DNA of 64,000 nt from Candidatus Flemingiibacterium merdigallinarum (GCA_904386005.1 CAJFKR010000004.1:1-64000), one strand, 5' to 3'. Counted from the first letter of the stretch, positions 37,289 to 46,055 are shown. Numbers and translations: made by a program. The notes: generated by a model not told the origin, from the sequence alone.

Positions 37289-38881
37289 ATGAAATATAGA
37301 ATTACCCTATTCGAGCGTATGCTCTCGCTTATACTCGCGCTTACAATGACGGCGGTTATGCTGGCGTCGGGCGTATATGTACGCGCTGCCGATGTCGATA
37401 CCGGCGCGGTAAGTACCGCTGGAACTGACAGTACCGCCGCAACTGACAGTACCGCTGGAACTGACAGTACCGCCGCAACTGACAGTACCGCTGGAACTGA
37501 CAGTACCGCCGCTGCTGACAGTACTGCCGCAACTGACAGTACTGCCGCAACTGACAGTACCGCTGCCGGCGACAATGGCGCGTCAGGCTCGGTCGACATA
37601 TCCGACGCGACCGAACCCGCTGACACCTCGGATGAGTCGGACGAGGACTCCAACCCCATGCCAACCGTCGACCACGCGAACGCCGCTTGTGTCTACAACA
37701 TCGAGAACGACCGCTACATCTTTGACAAAAACAAGGACGAGCAGATCTATCCGGCGTCGACGGTCAAGCTGATGACCGCGATACTCGCCGTCGAGGCGTT
37801 CGGCGAAGACCTCGACCGCGAAATCACCGCGACGTCCGAGGCGCTCGGCGCGACGTCAGGCAACAACATCGCGATAAAGCGCGACGAGGTATTGACCGCC
37901 GAGCAGCTGCTATACGCGCTGATCTGCGGCTGCGCGAACGACGCGGCGAATGTGCTGGCAGTCGAGATCGCCGGAAGCATCGAGGGCTTCGTCGTGATGA
38001 TGAACCAAAAGGCGAGGGAGCTCGGCGCGGTCAACACAAACTACATGAACCCGACGGGTATGCACCACCCCGCGATGGTGACGACCGCGGCGGATACCGC
38101 GCTGATCGCGGCTGAAGCCGCGAAAAACGAGCTGATAGTCGAGATGTCGACCGTCGAAAAATACACGATTGAAGCCACGAACAAGCAGCCGCAGCGGATT
38201 ATCTTCAACAAGAACTACTACTATTCGTCGAATATGGAGTATATCTACCGCTGGAGTGTGCCGCGCGGACTGAATGCCGGCTACACCGCGGAGGGCGGCT
38301 ACTGCATCGCGACGTCGGCGGCGCGCGACGGACTGACTTATATAATCATCGTAATGGGCGCGCGGGCGGACGACAAATATATCTACTCCTACACCGAGGC
38401 GGCCGACCTCATCAATTGGGCGCTGTACGCTTATGGCTACGTGAAAGTGCTGACCACGTCGAGTATGATCTGTGAGGTGCCGGTCAAGCTCGCGAGCAAG
38501 GTCGACTATGTGACCCTGTTCCCGTCGTCCGACATCGAGCTTTACCTGCCGGTCGACGTCGACCTGTCGAACGACGTGCAGATAAGCTGGCAGCTGACGG
38601 TCGACTCATTCACCGCGCCGGTCGATGAGGGAGAGGTCGGCGGAACACTGACCGCGACCTACAAGGGCGAGAGTCTCGGCAGCTACGAGCTGATTACGAA
38701 AAGCAGTGTGAACCGAAGCAACATATTGTATATAGTTGACCTTGCGAGACAGCTGGTCGAGACGCAGCAGTTCAAGACGGTGGTTGTCATTGTCGTCATA
38801 CTGTTTGTCGGATATATCGGTGTCTCGTTCCTGCTCGCGTACAATTCGCGTCAGCGCAGAAGCCGCGGTCGGAGACGATAG
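37289..38881 (+). CDS. D-Ala-D-Ala carboxypeptidase-family protein with altered active-site motifs
   Basis: 530 residues: signal peptide (ends near VYVRA), a tandem hexapeptide linker, a penicillin-binding S11-type domain (about residues 125-380), a beta C-domain, and a C-terminal helix (VVVIVVILFVGYIGVSFLLAY) with a basic tail. Membrane-bound at both ends is possible. SxxK is intact (S157-T-V-K160). The usual SxN is C215-A-N217, and the usual KTG is N329-A-G331 (GLNAGYTAEGGYC). Activity against peptidoglycan is therefore uncertain, though Clostridia have related variants. The ATG has AAAGGTG upstream. It follows ribF by 24 nt in an operon with ireB. Confidence 0.85.
   Translation: MKYRITLFERMLSLILALTMTAVMLASGVYVRAADVDTGAVSTAGTDSTAATDSTAGTDSTAATDSTAGTDSTAAADSTAATDSTAATDSTAAGDNGASGSVDISDATEPADTSDESDEDSNPMPTVDHANAACVYNIENDRYIFDKNKDEQIYPASTVKLMTAILAVEAFGEDLDREITATSEALGATSGNNIAIKRDEVLTAEQLLYALICGCANDAANVLAVEIAGSIEGFVVMMNQKARELGAVNTNYMNPTGMHHPAMVTTAADTALIAAEAAKNELIVEMSTVEKYTIEATNKQPQRIIFNKNYYYSSNMEYIYRWSVPRGLNAGYTAEGGYCIATSAARDGLTYIIIVMGARADDKYIYSYTEAADLINWALYAYGYVKVLTTSSMICEVPVKLASKVDYVTLFPSSDIELYLPVDVDLSNDVQISWQLTVDSFTAPVDEGEVGGTLTATYKGESLGSYELITKSSVNRSNILYIVDLARQLVETQQFKTVVVIVVILFVGYIGVSFLLAYNSRQRRSRGRRR
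37412..37573 (+). repeat. 18-bp in-frame tandem repeat (STAxTD hexapeptide)
   Basis: Nine units of 18 bp encode Ser-Thr-Ala-Gly/Ala-Thr-Asp. The first five alternate in a 36-bp higher-order pattern (GGA/GCA), which suggests recent expansion. It forms a flexible, probably extracytoplasmic linker. Copy number may vary between strains. Confidence 0.95.
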
Positions 38882-38910
38882 CCGTTCAGAAAAAGTTTAC
38901 AAATGACCGG

Positions 38911-38939
38911 TTGCAGTGTCGAGCTTTATATGATATAAT
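38911..38939 (+). promoter_or_regulatory. Promoter upstream of the pheS leader region
   Basis: TTGCAG (38911-38916), 17-bp spacer, TATAAT (38934-38939). A hairpin TTAGCGA/TCGCTAA lies at about 38974-39007. A second, weaker set, TTGACA (39048-39053) with GGATAC (39071-39076), is closer to the T-box and may be the real pheS promoter. The gap 38882-39084 holds nothing else. Confidence 0.55.
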
Positions 38940-39084
38940 ATTTTTGTATAGGCAGTGGGATCAGCGAGTGAATGGCTTAGCGATGACATTGAGAAGATTC
39001 GCTAAAACAAATTAACTTTAATTTTCACTCATATCCGGAGCTCGCGCTTGACAACACTGAACACAAAATAGGATACAACTTGAT

Positions 39085-39440
39085 TAAATGCTATGATGAG
39101 GTCTGCGCCCGCGGCACTGACAGACAGAGAGAACCGTCACCGGCTGAAAGCGGTTTTGTTATGTGCGTGGGATTGCGTTTCGCCTCGGAGCAGAGTCGGT
39201 CAACATGATGCGTGGCGGGATGGCAGGGTCGCCTGTCCGTTGATATTTGTGACAAGCGCAAAATATTTGCGGAAAACACAAATATACGTAAGTAGCCGAC
39301 TACGTTTACCGGCGTTATTCGGTCAGAGTGCATCGTCCGTACACGGACTGTGAACACAGGTGGTACCGCGGGGTACGCATTTTCCGTTATCGGAATTATG
39401 CCGCTTCGTCCTTGTTTATACGAGGACGGGCGGCTTTTTT
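39085..39440 (+). promoter_or_regulatory. T-box riboswitch leader, Phe specifier
   Basis: The stem I base is TGCT..GAGG pairing with CCTC..AGCA. TTC (39179-39181) is followed by G and CCTCGGAGC, the expected place for the specifier; it codes for Phe and matches pheS downstream. The T-box GGTGGTACCGCGG is at 39359-39371. The terminator is 39400-39440 (GCCG..CGTCCT with AGGACG..CGGC, then TTTTTT). Uncharged tRNA-Phe should favour read-through into pheS, the uridine-kinase-like gene and pheT. Confidence 0.94.
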
Positions 39441-39506
39441 AGTTAGGAATGAGGAGTTAGGAGTGAGGAGTTGAGGTTGAAAAATTCCCTGCGAGAATTT
39501 TTCAAC
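39437..39506 (+). repeat. TTAGGAG-type heptamer repeat and 12-bp inverted repeat
   Basis: After the T-box terminator comes an imperfect series of AGTTAGGA/ATGAGGA/GTTAGGA/GTGAGGA units (39441-39475). A perfect 12-bp inverted repeat follows, GTTGAAAAATTC (39476-39487) and GAATTTTTCAAC (39495-39506). The rest to 39714 is AT-rich, with a 13-bp near-direct repeat CTTGATTTCACAT/CTTGATTTTACAT. Confidence 0.7.
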
Positions 39507-39714
39507 ATTATATTTTCCATATTATATAGCGAGTGATTTATTAGAAGGATGTTTGGTGTCAAGTGAGAAGTGAGGCTGAAACCCGCTATGGCAGGCACGA
39601 ATTGATATTCAGTGCTTGATTTCACATTATTCCATACTTGATTTTACATCATAATTATATTTTTCATTACCGCATTGACAGTGATAATAGCAATTTTTGG
39701 AAAGGATTTTTGCC

Positions 39715-40728
39715 ATGAAAGAAAAACTTGAACAGATACGCGCCGCGGCGGCTGAACAGCTGAACGCCGTGGGAGCCGACCTCGAGGCGATACGCATTCG
39801 CTTCCTCGGCAAAAAGGGCGAGCTGACCGCGGTGCTGCGCGGAATGGGACAGCTCTCCTCCGAGGAGCGTCCGGTCATAGGTCAGCTCGCGAACGAGGTG
39901 CGCGAGTATATCGAGCGATTGATTGCCGAAAAGACCGAGTCGCAGAAGCGCGAAGCGCTTGAAAACAAGCTGAAAAGCGAGCGGCTCGACGTCACTATGC
40001 CCGGCAGGGCTCCCGAGCTCGGCTGCCGCCATCCGCTCGAGCAGGTGCGCCGCGAGCTCGAGGACCTGTTCGTCGGCATGGGCTTCAGCATCGTCGACGG
40101 TCCCGAGGTCGAATACGACTACTACAACTTCCAAGCGCTGAACATCCCCGAAAATCATCCGGCGCGCGACACGCAGGACACCTTCTACATCACCGACAAC
40201 ATTCTGCTGCGCTCGCAGACCTCGTCGGTTCAGGTGCGCGTAATGGAGCAGCAGAAGCCGCCGATCCGCGTGATCTCGCCCGGCAGAGTCTACCGTTCGG
40301 ACGCGGTCGACGCGTCGCACTCGCCGATGTTCCACCAATTAGAGGGCTTGGTCGTCGAGCGCGGGATAACGATGGGCGACCTCAAGGGCACGCTCGAGAC
40401 CTTCGCTAAGGCCATGTTCGGCGAGTCGACGCAGATTCGCTTCCGTCCGCACCACTTCCCGTTCACTGAGCCGTCTGCCGAGGTCGACGTCTCCTGCTTC
40501 GCCTGCGGCGGCAAGGGCTGCAAGCTCTGCAAGGGCGAGGGCTGGCTCGAGATTCTCGGTGCGGGCATGGTACACCCGAACGTGCTGCGCGGCTGCGACA
40601 TCGACCCGGACGAATACAGCGGCTTCGCGTTCGGCATGGGTATTGAGCGCGTGACAATGATAAAATACGGCATTGATGATATGCGCTATCTGTACGAGAA
40701 CGACATCCGCTTCTTGTCGCAGTTCTAA
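39715..40728 (+). CDS. pheS: Phenylalanyl-tRNA synthetase alpha subunit
   Basis: A 337-residue class II synthetase subunit. The N-terminal coiled coil is followed by [16 protein letters not shown]; motif 2 area is [40 protein letters not shown] leads into the Firmicutes-type cysteine set ([14 protein letters not shown], near residue 265). Motif 3 is [13 protein letters not shown]. It charges Phe on tRNA-Phe with PheT. ATG 39715 follows GGAAAGGA; the TTG 18 nt upstream overlaps that site. Confidence 0.97.
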   Translation: MKEKLEQIRAAAAEQLNAVGADLEAIRIRFLGKKGELTAVLRGMGQLSSEERPVIGQLANEVREYIERLIAEKTESQKREALENKLKSERLDVTMPGRAPELGCRHPLEQVRRELEDLFVGMGFSIVDGPEVEYDYYNFQALNIPENHPARDTQDTFYITDNILLRSQTSSVQVRVMEQQKPPIRVISPGRVYRSDAVDASHSPMFHQLEGLVVERGITMGDLKGTLETFAKAMFGESTQIRFRPHHFPFTEPSAEVDVSCFACGGKGCKLCKGEGWLEILGAGMVHPNVLRGCDIDPDEYSGFAFGMGIERVTMIKYGIDDMRYLYENDIRFLSQF

Positions 40729-40815
40729 AAAATAATAACAGCGGATTGACCATATACGACAATGGAGCCGCGATTTGCGCGGCAAATAAACGACCACGCA
40801 TACGATATGAGCTAA

Positions 40816-40911
40816 GTCTGAAAATAAATTTTCAGACACGAGTTTTGTGACTTCGCGGTCTTCAACCGCGATTTGCTTCGCAAACCGTCACAAAACATCG
40901 ACATAGAAAGG
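40816..40911 (+). repeat. Structured intergenic element, copy C (best-formed)
   Basis: A perfect palindrome GTCTGAAAAT/ATTTTCAGAC (40816-40837) and the CACGAG junction come first. The outer stem GTTTTGTGAC/GTCACAAAAC (40842-40851 and 40887-40896, perfect) encloses hairpin CGCGGT/ACCGCG (40854-40870) and hairpin TTTGC/GCAAA (40872-40884). ATCGACATAGAAAGG follows. It lies between pheS and the uridine-kinase-like gene. Confidence 0.85.
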
Positions 40912-40980
40912 TCCATATACGCAATAGTGTTTCGGCTGTATACGATACAAAACCACGATATACGCGATTGGAGACGGACA

Positions 40981-41541
40981 ATGTATACAATAGGAGTCGC
41001 GGGCGGCTCCTGCTCGGGCAAGACTACACTGACCGGCGCGCTCGAGCGCCGCTTCAAGGACGGCGGGCTGAATACAAGTGTCATACACATGGACTCCTTT
41101 TTCAAGAATCCGCCGCCGAGGACTGTCGCCCCATTTACGGGCGTCGAATACAAAGACTGCAACCACCCGAATTCGTTCAGGCTCGACGATTTCTACGCCG
41201 CGATAGACAACGCGAGGGCTTCGGCGACCGATATCGTCATAGTCGAGGGGCTGTTGGTGCTGTGGCTCGACGAGGCGCGGCAGAGGCTTGATTTGCGGAT
41301 ATTTGTCGACCTCGCGAGCGACGAGCGGCTCTACCGGCGCATCAAGCGCTTCATGCGCGACACAAACGAGACTATCGACGAAATCGCGTCGCGCTATCTC
41401 GATACGGTGCGCTTCAGGTACGACGAATTCATCGAGCCGTCGCGCTGGTACGCCGACCTTGTCATAAACGGCTCTGCCGACACGAATAGAAGCTCGGAGA
41501 TAGTATATCGCTATGTAAACGGTGAAATCCACGGCAAATAA
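40981..41541 (+). CDS. Uridine kinase-family nucleoside kinase
   Basis: A 186-residue P-loop kinase. Walker A is AGGSCSGKTTLTGAL (about residues 8-22); HMDSFFKNPP is the usual DSFY-like segment; LDDFYAAIDNAR and IVIVEGLLVLW follow, then the lid RLYRRIKRFMRDTNET. It resembles the phosphoribulokinase/uridine kinase family but is shorter than classical Udk (about 210). The substrate is probably a pyrimidine nucleoside, by inference. ATG 40981 follows GGAGACGG; longer in-frame starts enter the upstream element. It splits the usual pheS-pheT pair. Confidence 0.85.
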   Translation: MYTIGVAGGSCSGKTTLTGALERRFKDGGLNTSVIHMDSFFKNPPPRTVAPFTGVEYKDCNHPNSFRLDDFYAAIDNARASATDIVIVEGLLVLWLDEARQRLDLRIFVDLASDERLYRRIKRFMRDTNETIDEIASRYLDTVRFRYDEFIEPSRWYADLVINGSADTNRSSEIVYRYVNGEIHGK

Positions 41542-41585
41542 AATACGATGTATAGTTTTCAGCAATCTGAAAGGAATGAATATAT

Positions 41586-43997
41586 ATGAATTTATCGCTT
41601 GAATGGGCAAACGATTTCGTAGACCTTAATGGAATCGCACCCAAGGAATACTGCGACCGGCTGACCGCGACCGGCTCGAAGGTCGAGGGCTGGGAGACTC
41701 TCGGCGACGATATCGAGAACGTGGTCGTCGCGCGCGTTATATCGCTCGAACGCCACCCAGACTCCGACCACCTCTGGGTCTGCCAGGTCGACGTCGGCGA
41801 GGCGGAGCCGGTGCAGATTGTCACCGGCGCACAGAACCTGTACGCCGGAGCTGTCGTGCCAGCGGCAAAGGCACCGTCGCGTCTGCCGGGCGGCGTTAAT
41901 ATCAAGGCGGGCAAGCTGCGCGGAGTCGAGTCGAACGGAATGCTCTGCTCGATTGCCGAGCTGGGACTGACAACGCACGATATGCCCGGCGCGGCTGAGG
42001 ACGGAATCTTCATTCTGAGCGACTCGGCTATCGATACCGACAAGCTGACCTGCGGCATGGACATCCGCGACGCTCTACGTATGCGCGACACGGTCGTCGA
42101 GTTCGAGATAACATCGAACCGCCCCGACTGCCTGTCGGTCATCGGACTCGCGCGCGAGAGCGCGGTATCGTTCGACCGCGAGTTCAATCTGCCGACTCCG
42201 GTCGTCACATACACCAAAGACGGCGACGACATCTCGAACTACCTGTCGGTCGAGGTCACAGACTCGAAGCTCTGTCCGCGCTACACGGCGCGCGTCGTCA
42301 AGAACGTGAAGATCGCGCCGAGCCCATTGTGGCTGCGTATGCGGCTGCGCGCGTCGGGCGTGCGGCCGATAAACAACATCGTCGACATCACTAACTATGT
42401 AATGCTCGAATACGGACAGCCGATGCACGCGTTCGACTACTCCTGCCTTGACGGCAAGAAGATAATCGTCCGCACCGCCGCCGATGGCGAGAGCTTCAAG
42501 TCGCTGGACGACACCGACCATGTGCTCACATCGAAGAATCTCGTCATAGCCGATGAGAAAAAGGCGGTCGCGCTCGCCGGAGTCATGGGTGGAGCGAACA
42601 GCGAGATCAAGGACGACACCGCTACGGTCGTATTCGAGAGCGCGAACTTCCTCGGCAGCTCGGTTCGTGTGACCGCGAAGAGTCAGGGTATGCGCACCGA
42701 ATCGTCGAGCCGCTTTGAGAAAGGACTTGACCCCGAGAACACGCTGCCGGCGGTCGACCGTGCCTGCGAGCTGGTGACGCTGCTCGGCGCGGGCGAGGTC
42801 GTCGATGGTACCATCGATGTATACGGCGGACGCGAGGAGCCGTACAAGATGAAGCTCGAAGTAGATCGCATCAACTCGTTCCTCGGGCTTAATGTCAGTG
42901 CCGACTACATGAAGCGGGTGCTCGAACGACTCGAATTCAAGGTCGATGGCGACACGCTGACCGTTCCGTCCTTCCGCGCCGACTGCCGCTGCATGAACGA
43001 CATCGCCGAGGAGATACTGCGCATCTACGGCTACAACACGATTGAAGCCACGAATTTCGTCACGCCTATCGTCGCCGGCGGCCGCACGCCCGAGCAGAAG
43101 TTCGAGTTGAAGTGCGCCGACACGCTCTGCGCGATGGGGCTTTACGAGTGCGAGACCTTCTCGTTCATCAGCCCGCGTTACTATGACAAGATAAATATGC
43201 CTGCCGACGACCCCCGCCGCAATTCGATTGTGATATCGAATCCGCTCGGCGAGGACACGAGCGTAATGCGCACGACCGCGATACCGTCGATGCTCGAGGT
43301 GCTTGCGCGCAACAACAACTACCACGCCGACAAGACCGCGCTGTATGAAATGGCGCGCGTGTATATTCCGAGGGAGGACAAGACGCTGCTGCCCGACGAG
43401 CGTCGTCGCATTGTAATCGGCTTCTTCCGTGACGGCGACTTCTACACGCTGAAGGGTATGTGCGACGCGCTGCTCAAAGCCGCCGGAATCGACGACGCCG
43501 CGTATGTCGCCGAGTCGAACGACGCCGCGTTCCATCCCGGACGCTGCGCGAAGATCGTATTCGCTGACGGCGAGGTGCTGGGTGTGTTTGGCGAGATTCA
43601 CCCGTCGGTGCAGGAGAACTACGCGATCGACGCGCCGGTATACATCGCCGACCTCGACTTCGCGACTCTGTTCGCGCATTCGAAGCGAGACCGTATGTTC
43701 AGCCCGCTGCCGAAATTCCCGGCGGTCACTCGCGACTTCGCGTTCGTCTGCGACGACGAGCTCGAGGTCGGCAAGATCGAAGCGGTGATGAAGCTGGCAG
43801 GCGGCAAGACAGTCGAGTCGGTGAAGCTGTTCGACGTATATCGCGGCAAGCAGCTTGGCGAGGGCAAGAAGAGCGTGGCATACAGTGTCAGCCTGCGCGC
43901 CGCCGACCACACGCTGACCGACGAGGAGGCAGACAAGACCGCGAAGAAGATACTGACTCTGCTCGAGCGCGAGCTGGGCATTACTCTGCGCGCGTGA
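41586..43997 (+). CDS. pheT: Phenylalanyl-tRNA synthetase beta subunit
   Basis: An 803-residue PheT of normal length. Domains in order: N-terminal B1; EMAP-like tRNA-binding domain (about 38-150, HPDSDHLWVCQVDVG); B3/B4 editing domain (LWLRMRLRASGVRPINNIVDITNYVMLEYGQPMHAFD split by small variations); B5 (EEPYKMKLEVDRINSFLGL, about 415); the catalytic-like core; and the C-terminal FDX-ACB domain (FSPLPKFPAVTRDFAFVCDD, from about 700). It pairs with PheS. It has a GAAAGGAATG site, 45 nt after the kinase gene. Confidence 0.97.
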   Translation: MNLSLEWANDFVDLNGIAPKEYCDRLTATGSKVEGWETLGDDIENVVVARVISLERHPDSDHLWVCQVDVGEAEPVQIVTGAQNLYAGAVVPAAKAPSRLPGGVNIKAGKLRGVESNGMLCSIAELGLTTHDMPGAAEDGIFILSDSAIDTDKLTCGMDIRDALRMRDTVVEFEITSNRPDCLSVIGLARESAVSFDREFNLPTPVVTYTKDGDDISNYLSVEVTDSKLCPRYTARVVKNVKIAPSPLWLRMRLRASGVRPINNIVDITNYVMLEYGQPMHAFDYSCLDGKKIIVRTAADGESFKSLDDTDHVLTSKNLVIADEKKAVALAGVMGGANSEIKDDTATVVFESANFLGSSVRVTAKSQGMRTESSSRFEKGLDPENTLPAVDRACELVTLLGAGEVVDGTIDVYGGREEPYKMKLEVDRINSFLGLNVSADYMKRVLERLEFKVDGDTLTVPSFRADCRCMNDIAEEILRIYGYNTIEATNFVTPIVAGGRTPEQKFELKCADTLCAMGLYECETFSFISPRYYDKINMPADDPRRNSIVISNPLGEDTSVMRTTAIPSMLEVLARNNNYHADKTALYEMARVYIPREDKTLLPDERRRIVIGFFRDGDFYTLKGMCDALLKAAGIDDAAYVAESNDAAFHPGRCAKIVFADGEVLGVFGEIHPSVQENYAIDAPVYIADLDFATLFAHSKRDRMFSPLPKFPAVTRDFAFVCDDELEVGKIEAVMKLAGGKTVESVKLFDVYRGKQLGEGKKSVAYSVSLRAADHTLTDEEADKTAKKILTLLERELGITLRA

Positions 43998-44012
43998 CTA
44001 TCTGACTTTGTC

Positions 44013-44043
44013 AAAATAATATTTTTCAGAAATATTATTTTTT
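44013..44043 (+). terminator. Terminator of the pheS-pheT operon
   Basis: AATAATATTT (44013-44022) and AAATATTATT (44028-44037) form an AT-only stem, running into TTTTTT. Confidence 0.75.
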
Positions 44044-44046
44044 CAC

Positions 44047-44075
44047 TTGACATACCTGCGTTTTTATAGTATAAT
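44047..44075 (+). promoter_or_regulatory. Promoter of rpsU
   Basis: TTGACA (44047-44052), 17-bp spacer, TATAAT (44070-44075). Confidence 0.9.
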
Positions 44076-44128
44076 ATTCTGGAGATAAAAAATCTCTTTT
44101 CCACTTGCGGAGGGAGGGATTGTAGTTA

Positions 44129-44305
44129 ATGGCAGAGGTCAGAGTAAAGGAGAACGAATCGCTCGACAGCGCTCTTCGCAGATTTAAGAGACAGTGCGCA
44201 AGATCCGGTGTGCTTTCGGAACTCCGTAAAAGAGAGCATTACGAAAAGCCGAGTGTAAAACGCAAGAAGAAATCTGAAGCGGCTAGAAAGCGCAAGTCTA
44301 AATAA
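44129..44305 (+). CDS. rpsU: 30S ribosomal protein S21
   Basis: A 58-residue basic protein. [22 protein letters not shown] is followed by [20 protein letters not shown] and a Lys/Arg-rich tail ending RKRKSK, the standard bacterial S21 form. It binds the 16S rRNA near the anti-Shine-Dalgarno end and helps start translation. A very strong GGAGGGAGGG site is 8 nt upstream. It has its own promoter and a following hairpin, so it is a monocistronic, probably highly expressed gene. Confidence 0.97.
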   Translation: MAEVRVKENESLDSALRRFKRQCARSGVLSELRKREHYEKPSVKRKKKSEAARKRKSK

Positions 44306-44333
44306 TATTCCGCAAGATGTTTTATACTTCTGG

Positions 44334-44369
44334 ATTTAAGGGGGTGGCAGCAATGCCATCCCCTTAAAT
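44334..44369 (+). terminator. Hairpin after rpsU
   Basis: TTTAAGGGGGTGGCA and TGCCATCCCCTTAAA form a long stem around GCAA. The T run after it is short (ATTTG). Confidence 0.75.
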
Positions 44370-44395
44370 TTGCGTATTTAAAATTGTTATTGTTC

Positions 44396-44424
44396 TTGAC
44401 ATTTTATAATAACAATGATATAAT
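44396..44424 (+). promoter_or_regulatory. Promoter of solute-binding protein 3
   Basis: TTGACA (44396-44401), 17-bp spacer, TATAAT (44419-44424): consensus at every position. It sits 35 nt before the start codon, so the leader is short. Confidence 0.9.
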
Positions 44425-44458
44425 ATTTCTGTAAATTTAATTTCATGGAGATGTGAAT

Positions 44459-45910
44459 ATGAAAAGGTTATTTTCGATATTATTGCTTTTTCTGCTCATC
44501 ACACAAACGGCGTGCGGTGATAAATCGGATGATGTGCCGTCAGACGATACTGAAAAAGTGAGTGAAACAGTAACTGACGAGACTGAACCCGAGTATGTAT
44601 TCCCAAATTTAGACTGGGATGGAGATACGTTCACTGTGCTGAACGCCAACACGACGTGGGGCTTCTACCACTATATGGATTTTGAGGAGCAGACCGGCGA
44701 GAAGCTCGACGACGCGATATATGAACGCAACCGTTCGGTCGAGGAAATGTACAATCTGACGCTTGAAATTGTCGAGGACGATATAGACACGAACTACGAA
44801 AAATATCGCACCTCGATACTCGCGCAGGACGATGTGTACGACGTCGCTTACATACGCTGCGACCGGATATCGTCGTTCATGGAGGAGGGCTATTTATACA
44901 ATCTGCTCGACTACCCAGAGTTTCAGCTCGACGAGCCGTGGTGGGATCAGGTCATACGTGAAAAATCACTGATCGGCGACAAGACAAAGCTCTATTTTGC
45001 CGGCAACGATTTCTCGCTGATCGGCTTTGAGGGCACGCTCTGCTGCTATTTCAACGAGAATATGCTCTATGACCTCGGACTCGAGACGCCGTATGATCTG
45101 GTTCGCGACGGCGCATGGACAATTGACAAGCTCCACGAATACGCGACCGCGGGCGCGAATCTTAATGGCGACAGCAGCTTCGCATGGGACGAAAACGGCA
45201 GCGCGATATACGGTCTCGCGTCATACGAGGACTCGTTGAACGCGTTTATAACCGGCGGCGGCGAGAGCTATGTTTCGATTGACGAAAATGGTCAGCCGGT
45301 GCTGCTGAATAACGCCGAGAAGTTCTACGATATTATAGACAAGGCATACAGCATATACAACACCGAGGGTGAATTTATATTTATGAACGGCAGCGGCAAC
45401 AGCCACTACGAGATGATATTCAAGAACGGTCGCTCGCTGTTCACTATAGCCGAAATCAAGGCAAGCTCGAAGTACCGCGATATGGAGGACACATTCGGTA
45501 TAGTTCCGATTCCGAAATACGACGAGGAGCAGGAGCAGTATTACAGCCATCGCACACACATATGTTTAGTGATGAGCGTACCGGTCACAAATCAGCGACC
45601 GGAGGACACCGGAAAGATCATGGATACATTCTCGTATCTGTCCTATACCGACATCTTGCCGATATTCTACAATGAAAAGGTCGCTCAGAAAGGACTCCGC
45701 AACGAGGAATCGATTGAAATGCTCGGCATCATTGCCGAGACTCGCAGCTTTGACATCGGCGAGGCTTACGCGTGGACCGAGGAGCTGTCCGGCGCGGTCA
45801 ATACATCGGTCGTAAATCAGAAGAACAACAACGTCGCGTCGCTGGTCGAGTCCTATCGTTCGGCGATTGAGGAGAGCTTCAAAAAGACGCTCGAATTTAT
45901 GGAGGGTTGA
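44459..45910 (+). CDS. Extracellular solute-binding lipoprotein (paralog 3 of 4)
   Basis: A 483-residue lipoprotein with Cys19 in TQTAC, a Ser/Thr/Glu-rich linker and the shared blocks: LDDAIYERNRSVEEMYNL, PWWDQVIREK, YDEEQEQYYSH and RNEESIEMLGII. The first Ca-loop-like stretch is NLNGDSSFAWDENG. ATG 44459 follows GGAG by 8 nt; a GTG two codons earlier would be too close. It has a consensus promoter. It precedes an AraC regulator and glycoside hydrolases, so a plant polysaccharide fragment is a plausible ligand. No permease is nearby. Confidence 0.85.
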   Translation: MKRLFSILLLFLLITQTACGDKSDDVPSDDTEKVSETVTDETEPEYVFPNLDWDGDTFTVLNANTTWGFYHYMDFEEQTGEKLDDAIYERNRSVEEMYNLTLEIVEDDIDTNYEKYRTSILAQDDVYDVAYIRCDRISSFMEEGYLYNLLDYPEFQLDEPWWDQVIREKSLIGDKTKLYFAGNDFSLIGFEGTLCCYFNENMLYDLGLETPYDLVRDGAWTIDKLHEYATAGANLNGDSSFAWDENGSAIYGLASYEDSLNAFITGGGESYVSIDENGQPVLLNNAEKFYDIIDKAYSIYNTEGEFIFMNGSGNSHYEMIFKNGRSLFTIAEIKASSKYRDMEDTFGIVPIPKYDEEQEQYYSHRTHICLVMSVPVTNQRPEDTGKIMDTFSYLSYTDILPIFYNEKVAQKGLRNEESIEMLGIIAETRSFDIGEAYAWTEELSGAVNTSVVNQKNNNVASLVESYRSAIEESFKKTLEFMEG

Positions 45911-45945
45911 TCGGACAAGACCGGTTAGTGAGATCAGCGGAAACC

Positions 45946-45994
45946 GCCGCTTCGGTCAAAGCTGTCACTACATCCAAACCCGCTTCGGTCAAAG
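45946..45994 (+). repeat. 16-bp direct repeat, 33 bp apart
   Basis: CCGCTTCGGTCAAAGC occurs at 45946-45961 and 45979-45994, with a partial third copy after. The period of 33 is a multiple of 3, but no open frame with a start covers it. Role unknown. Confidence 0.6.
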
Positions 45995-46055
45995 CCGCCG
46001 CTTCTGATATAACGGCTACAGTCAAGCAATCGTTGATTTTATCAATAATCTGCGA

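Noticed and set aside
42075-43910. Long antisense frames inside pheT, aspS, the GH36 gene and the FAD oxidoreductase
   Set aside because: They mirror conserved genes on the other strand and arise from GC-biased codons; none has a plausible start or family motif.
45946-45994. Hidden coding repeat after solute-binding protein 3
   Set aside because: The 33-bp period is in frame with itself but not with the upstream gene, and no start precedes it.
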